Shown in pieces: positions 61,001-64,000 of a stretch of 64,000 bases of DNA. Position numbers and translations under genes: made by a program. Source of the stretch: Halicephalobus mephisto (lineage: Eukaryota; Nematoda; Chromadorea; Rhabditida; Panagrolaimidae); contig SWDT01000019.1 in assembly GCA_009193035.1 (NCBI GenBank), positions 124,001-188,000 of the forward strand, given 5' to 3'. Under the pieces are notes generated by a model. That model saw nothing but the letters and a program-made list of their open reading frames with translations, did not search any database and had not been told where the DNA came from. The first letter of the stretch is position 1. Each line of letters begins with the position of its first letter.

Positions 61001-62105
61001 AGGATAATGTGATCGATGATAATGATGCAGTTTCTGTAGTCGATAGTAGCGTAGTGTCTGTAGTTGATGCTAATGAGGTAGTATCTGTAGTTGGTGATAA
61101 TGAGGTAGTATCTGTAGTGGAGAATAGTGTAGTAGTCTCTGTGGTTGATGGCAATAAAGTAGTATCTATAGTAGATGGTGATGTAATAGACATTGTAGTC
61201 TTTGTGGTTGCTCCGAGAGTCGTTCTACTTGTGGACATTGGACCTGATTCTAAAGAAAATTAAGATTAATGAAGAGAGGAATGCACTCGAGACCACTGAC
61301 CGCAATTGAATATGGAAGAGGCGCGATTAGCACAAGCATAAAAGCTAAGATCAGGCATATGCGTAGTCTGATCTATTCCGGTGATCCAACCATCTTGGCT
61401 ACAGTTCATTGAAGGAATGTCATAAGATGAAAGGTTATAGTTAAACTTGATCGAGGAGTTCAAAACAGTAAGTGACATCTTTTTCCAAATGTCGATGAAG
61501 CTAAGAAATGTACTATTTCCTTCGTAAATTCCGTATCTGAAGTGGATGTCATATTGAGGCTGTGAACCGTTTATTTGACATCCGTTTGTGCAACTAAAAA
61601 CCATCCTGTTATGAAACTTATCACCATTGTTACAAAGTTGTTTTCGCACAAGTTTTGAAAATGATCCGAAAACGTCCAGTATTCATGTTTTATATCTTAA
61701 TTCTAAGAATTGCTCTCTGAATATCGAGGAATTCAGATGCTTTTATGAGATTCTGGATACTTCTACAGATTCAGAAGGTACGACAAAAGACAGAATACTG
61801 GGAAGAGTTGGAACTAGATTTAAATCTGACAAGATAATTAAAACAGTTGTTTTCCCTTACTTTGTGTATGAATTAGGTGTGGCGCTGAAGTCCTTATTTA
61901 TCATCATGACATCTCTCCATTGGTAATTCGAATAATGAGATTCACAGACATATATCGGTGAATAGGAATCCTGAATTTGGATGTCGAAAGTCGCATTAAC
62001 ATGGATGTTTGACTGATTAGCTATTATATTGATGTAAAAAGTGTAGTATTCTCCAAAAGCTGTATTTACACAAAATAACAAGAAAAATAATAGGATCAAT
62101 TTCAT
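58010..62105 (-). CDS. Adhesion-type GPCR, copy C (intact), 1008 aa
   Basis: Surface receptor of the adhesion (B2) type. Exons (minus): 61861-62105, 61301-61593, 60831-61249, 59943-60740, 59365-59834, 59198-59319 and 58010-58689; 3027 nt, no frame break. Signal peptide about 1-17, N-terminal module to residue 179, Ser/Thr stalk 180-319 with TTDTTSLSP-like repeats, GAIN-like region 320-620 (VFYSVYRSQKFF is typical). GPS has TW598, W606, C611, C624 and CNHLTDF, with predicted cleavage between Leu627 and Thr628. TM1 is EVVNYLVAIGSLVCLIIL; the extracellular loop FCWIRSD carries the usual Cys-Trp, paired with Cys in GKGGC. Tail about 90 residues. Exons 1-3 and the last intron resemble copy A; exons 5-7 resemble copy B. 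Ligand unknown. Module D lies upstream. Confidence 0.88.
60831..61249 (-). repeat. Coding repeat in the copy C stalk exon
   Basis: About eight Thr/Ser units such as STTDTTSLSP and STTDTTLL. Different in sequence from the copy B units, and copy A lacks an array at this place. Confidence 0.8.
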
Positions 62106-62695
62106 CAGGGATAGAATAATAAAAAAACATAGTGCCGGAAGAATCAAATGAAACTAGCGATTTTTATCAGTCTTCGTCCAAGAATCGATAAGGCATTTGT
62201 TTTTAGTTAAGCCGCTCAATGCATTGTGCATTGAAAGAGGAGCACAATATCAGAAGTGCTTGAAGATTATTAGGAGATCAAACATTATAGGGAATAAAAA
62301 AATTGAAACAGACTTTCGTCTCAAATGACTGGCAGATATAAAAGACAAAGTTCAGTGTGTCGAAAGGTCTATTCAAAAGTTAACGACGTCTTTTGATCAA
62401 CCTACTCTCAGAAAGTTGAATTAAAACCTGAGAGTCAGACCACGTTTCATTCAGTTTCTGAATCAGTCTGAGATCATTGCTGAATGAACACCAATATTCT
62501 TTCTGTCTTTAACTATTATAGAAGGAATAAACCATGGTCAGAACTTGCAAGTAATATAAGACTTCATAGCCTTCCATATATATAAAGAACTCCAGACACA
62601 ACAATATTTATACTTTAGATGTATTTTAAAGAACGTGACAGAGAATTTGAATTGTGGTCTGGTCTCGAGAGGATAATTTTAGAAAGTAAACTGAC

Positions 62696-63276
62696 CTTGA
62701 AAGCACTCTGGAATGGATGACAACTCCATTGAGCACACTGAATATTCAAAAACATAAGTTATGGGGAGAGGATCGATTGTGCCATGTAAATTCTGTCCCC
62801 CGCATCCCATGGAACTCGGACTCGCAGTTTGATTCATGATCATTGCAGTAAGTCCACTAGTATTCAGGTCGAATTCGAATTCCCCTTTTGGCCAGATATC
62901 GAAACTTGAACTCTTTTGAGTGTACTGAAAGCGGATGCTCATGAAACCGGCTTCTGTGGAAACATTACAAGAAGAAGAACACCTGAAGACATTAGTTACG
63001 GCAAGTGTATTCCTATCGCAAAACCTACTCTGTGCTCGGTCGGCCGGTACCATCATTGACAACAATCTGGATCGAGGTCGGCTCTGCTGATCCAGTATAA
63101 TTAACACAAGCATAAACTGGATCGTCGGGTGAAATGCCAGTGACAGAAATTGTCGACTGAACTGTAACTCCAGATGTGTTATTGTAAGTGGAGTTCACAA
63201 TCAATTGAGTCCACACTTCTCCTTTACTTAAAGGCAAAACAACGAATAAAATAAGGAGAATTTTAAAAAGAGCCAT
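62696..63276 (-). CDS. Two-exon N-terminal module D upstream of GPCR C
   Basis: Exons 63029-63276 and 62696-62982, with the same lengths (248 and 287 nt) and phases (2 then 1) as module D at 51380-51960, from which it differs at only a few positions (for example SGVTVQ for SGVAVQ). Signal peptide MALFKILLILFVVLPLSKG. The final donor GTCAGT is phase 1 and fits the copy C stalk exon acceptor at 61249. The 591 bp between D and GPCR C show no minus-strand AATAAA that I could find, which favours splicing onward over a separate short gene (inference). Confidence 0.7.
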
Positions 63277-64000
63277 ACTTTACAGATTTAATTCACTCCA
63301 TTGTCGAAGGCGTGGATACAAGGTGAAGGCTTTTATTCTAAGCAGCTTTTCAAAAGATTAATGACGAGACAGCTAAATAGTGAGCGCATAATCAGTGATT
63401 CACTAAATGCTTTCGAACTGAAGAAGTGATTTCATGAGTGGGTAGCATCAAATTTTTATTTCGATTGGGAGTGGTTTGAAATCGCGGAAGAAATTTATAT
63501 CTGACAACTATAGCTGATTCGCATAATACTAAGATAAGTTGAAATTAGTATCAAAATCACAGCAGTGTAGTTAAATAAGGTAAGGGTGTTGTTCTTGATT
63601 AGGCAGAAAACTGTTGGTTCCTCTTATTTAGCAATTAAGCTTGTTTATCTCAACATAAGCATAAAACAAAGGAGGAAGGATCCTTGTTTGACTGAAGTCA
63701 AACTCGGACCCGTCTAAAGCTGGAATTTCTCAAAGACTGACTCTAACACTTTAGTCTCACTTCACAGGCGTCGGCTGACTGGGCGGAGCTTTGGGCATCC
63801 TGTCTAGGCCGTTCCGGTTTAAGTCCGATCTTTGTGCCTACTTGAAGAACATGCGTTAGCTTTAAATAGTCTGATCAAAACTGAAGTCTTTATCAATTGT
63901 TTACAATCATCAAATCTCGGCTTTCCGTTTAATATAGCGAGTTCTTCACTAATTTCCTACTTTGCAGTTAACCTACTGTATGTTTTATGCATGAAGATAT
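63277..64000. other. Upstream region of module D (copy C) and window edge
   Basis: The first 75 bp match the region upstream of the other D module, then identity stops. The rest is non-repetitive with no recognisable gene. Confidence 0.45.

Overview
The window reads as nuclear DNA of a rhabditid nematode, most likely Caenorhabditis or a close relative (inference). The evidence is small introns with GTAAGT-type donors and TTTTCAG acceptors, acceptor-like sites a few bases before some start codons (as in spliced-leader trans-splicing), nematode gene families (an aPKC/PKC-3 orthologue, EstA-type lipase, MATH-BTB, otopetrin-like), and very A/T-rich tandem-repeat fields with recurring CGACACGAA and TACTGTA motifs. 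I assembled all exons by hand and checked that intron phases agree; there is no transcript evidence.

Left part (1 to about 37.7 kb): sparse genes in repeat-rich, A/T-rich DNA. In order: the 5' end of an SLC2-type sugar transporter (minus); about 9 kb of tandem repeats; a secreted acidic/His-rich protein (minus); a terminal-inverted-repeat element; a five-exon secreted multicopper oxidase (minus); a Ser-rich transmembrane protein (minus); repeats with two orphan ORFs; then two plus-strand genes, a secreted class-2 lipase and an atypical protein kinase C with PB1, pseudosubstrate, C1 and kinase domains. After these come a four-copy 150-bp array, a second copy of the inverted-repeat element, and a small retro-insertion with an 18-bp target-site duplication.

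Right part (about 37.7 to 64 kb): composition changes and the DNA is gene-dense. It holds three paralogous adhesion-type GPCR genes (A plus; B and C minus), each with the same seven body exons: two exons for an N-terminal module with signal peptide, one Ser/Thr-rich stalk exon, one GAIN-like exon, one GPS + TM1-3 exon, one short exon, and one exon with TM4-7 plus tail. Upstream of both B and C sits a second two-exon N-terminal module (D) with the same intron phases, so each locus may choose between two extracellular heads. Copy A has a tail of about 800 residues built of repeats. Copy C is a patchwork of A-like and B-like blocks, which suggests gene conversion. Between B and C lie a MATH-BTB gene (plus) and an otopetrin-like proton channel gene (minus). 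Copies A and B carry single-base frame breaks relative to C; these may be decay or consensus errors.

The GPCR cluster with interchangeable heads, repeat-diversified stalks and divergent tails is the most unusual system in the window. I saw no tRNA, rRNA or CRISPR array.
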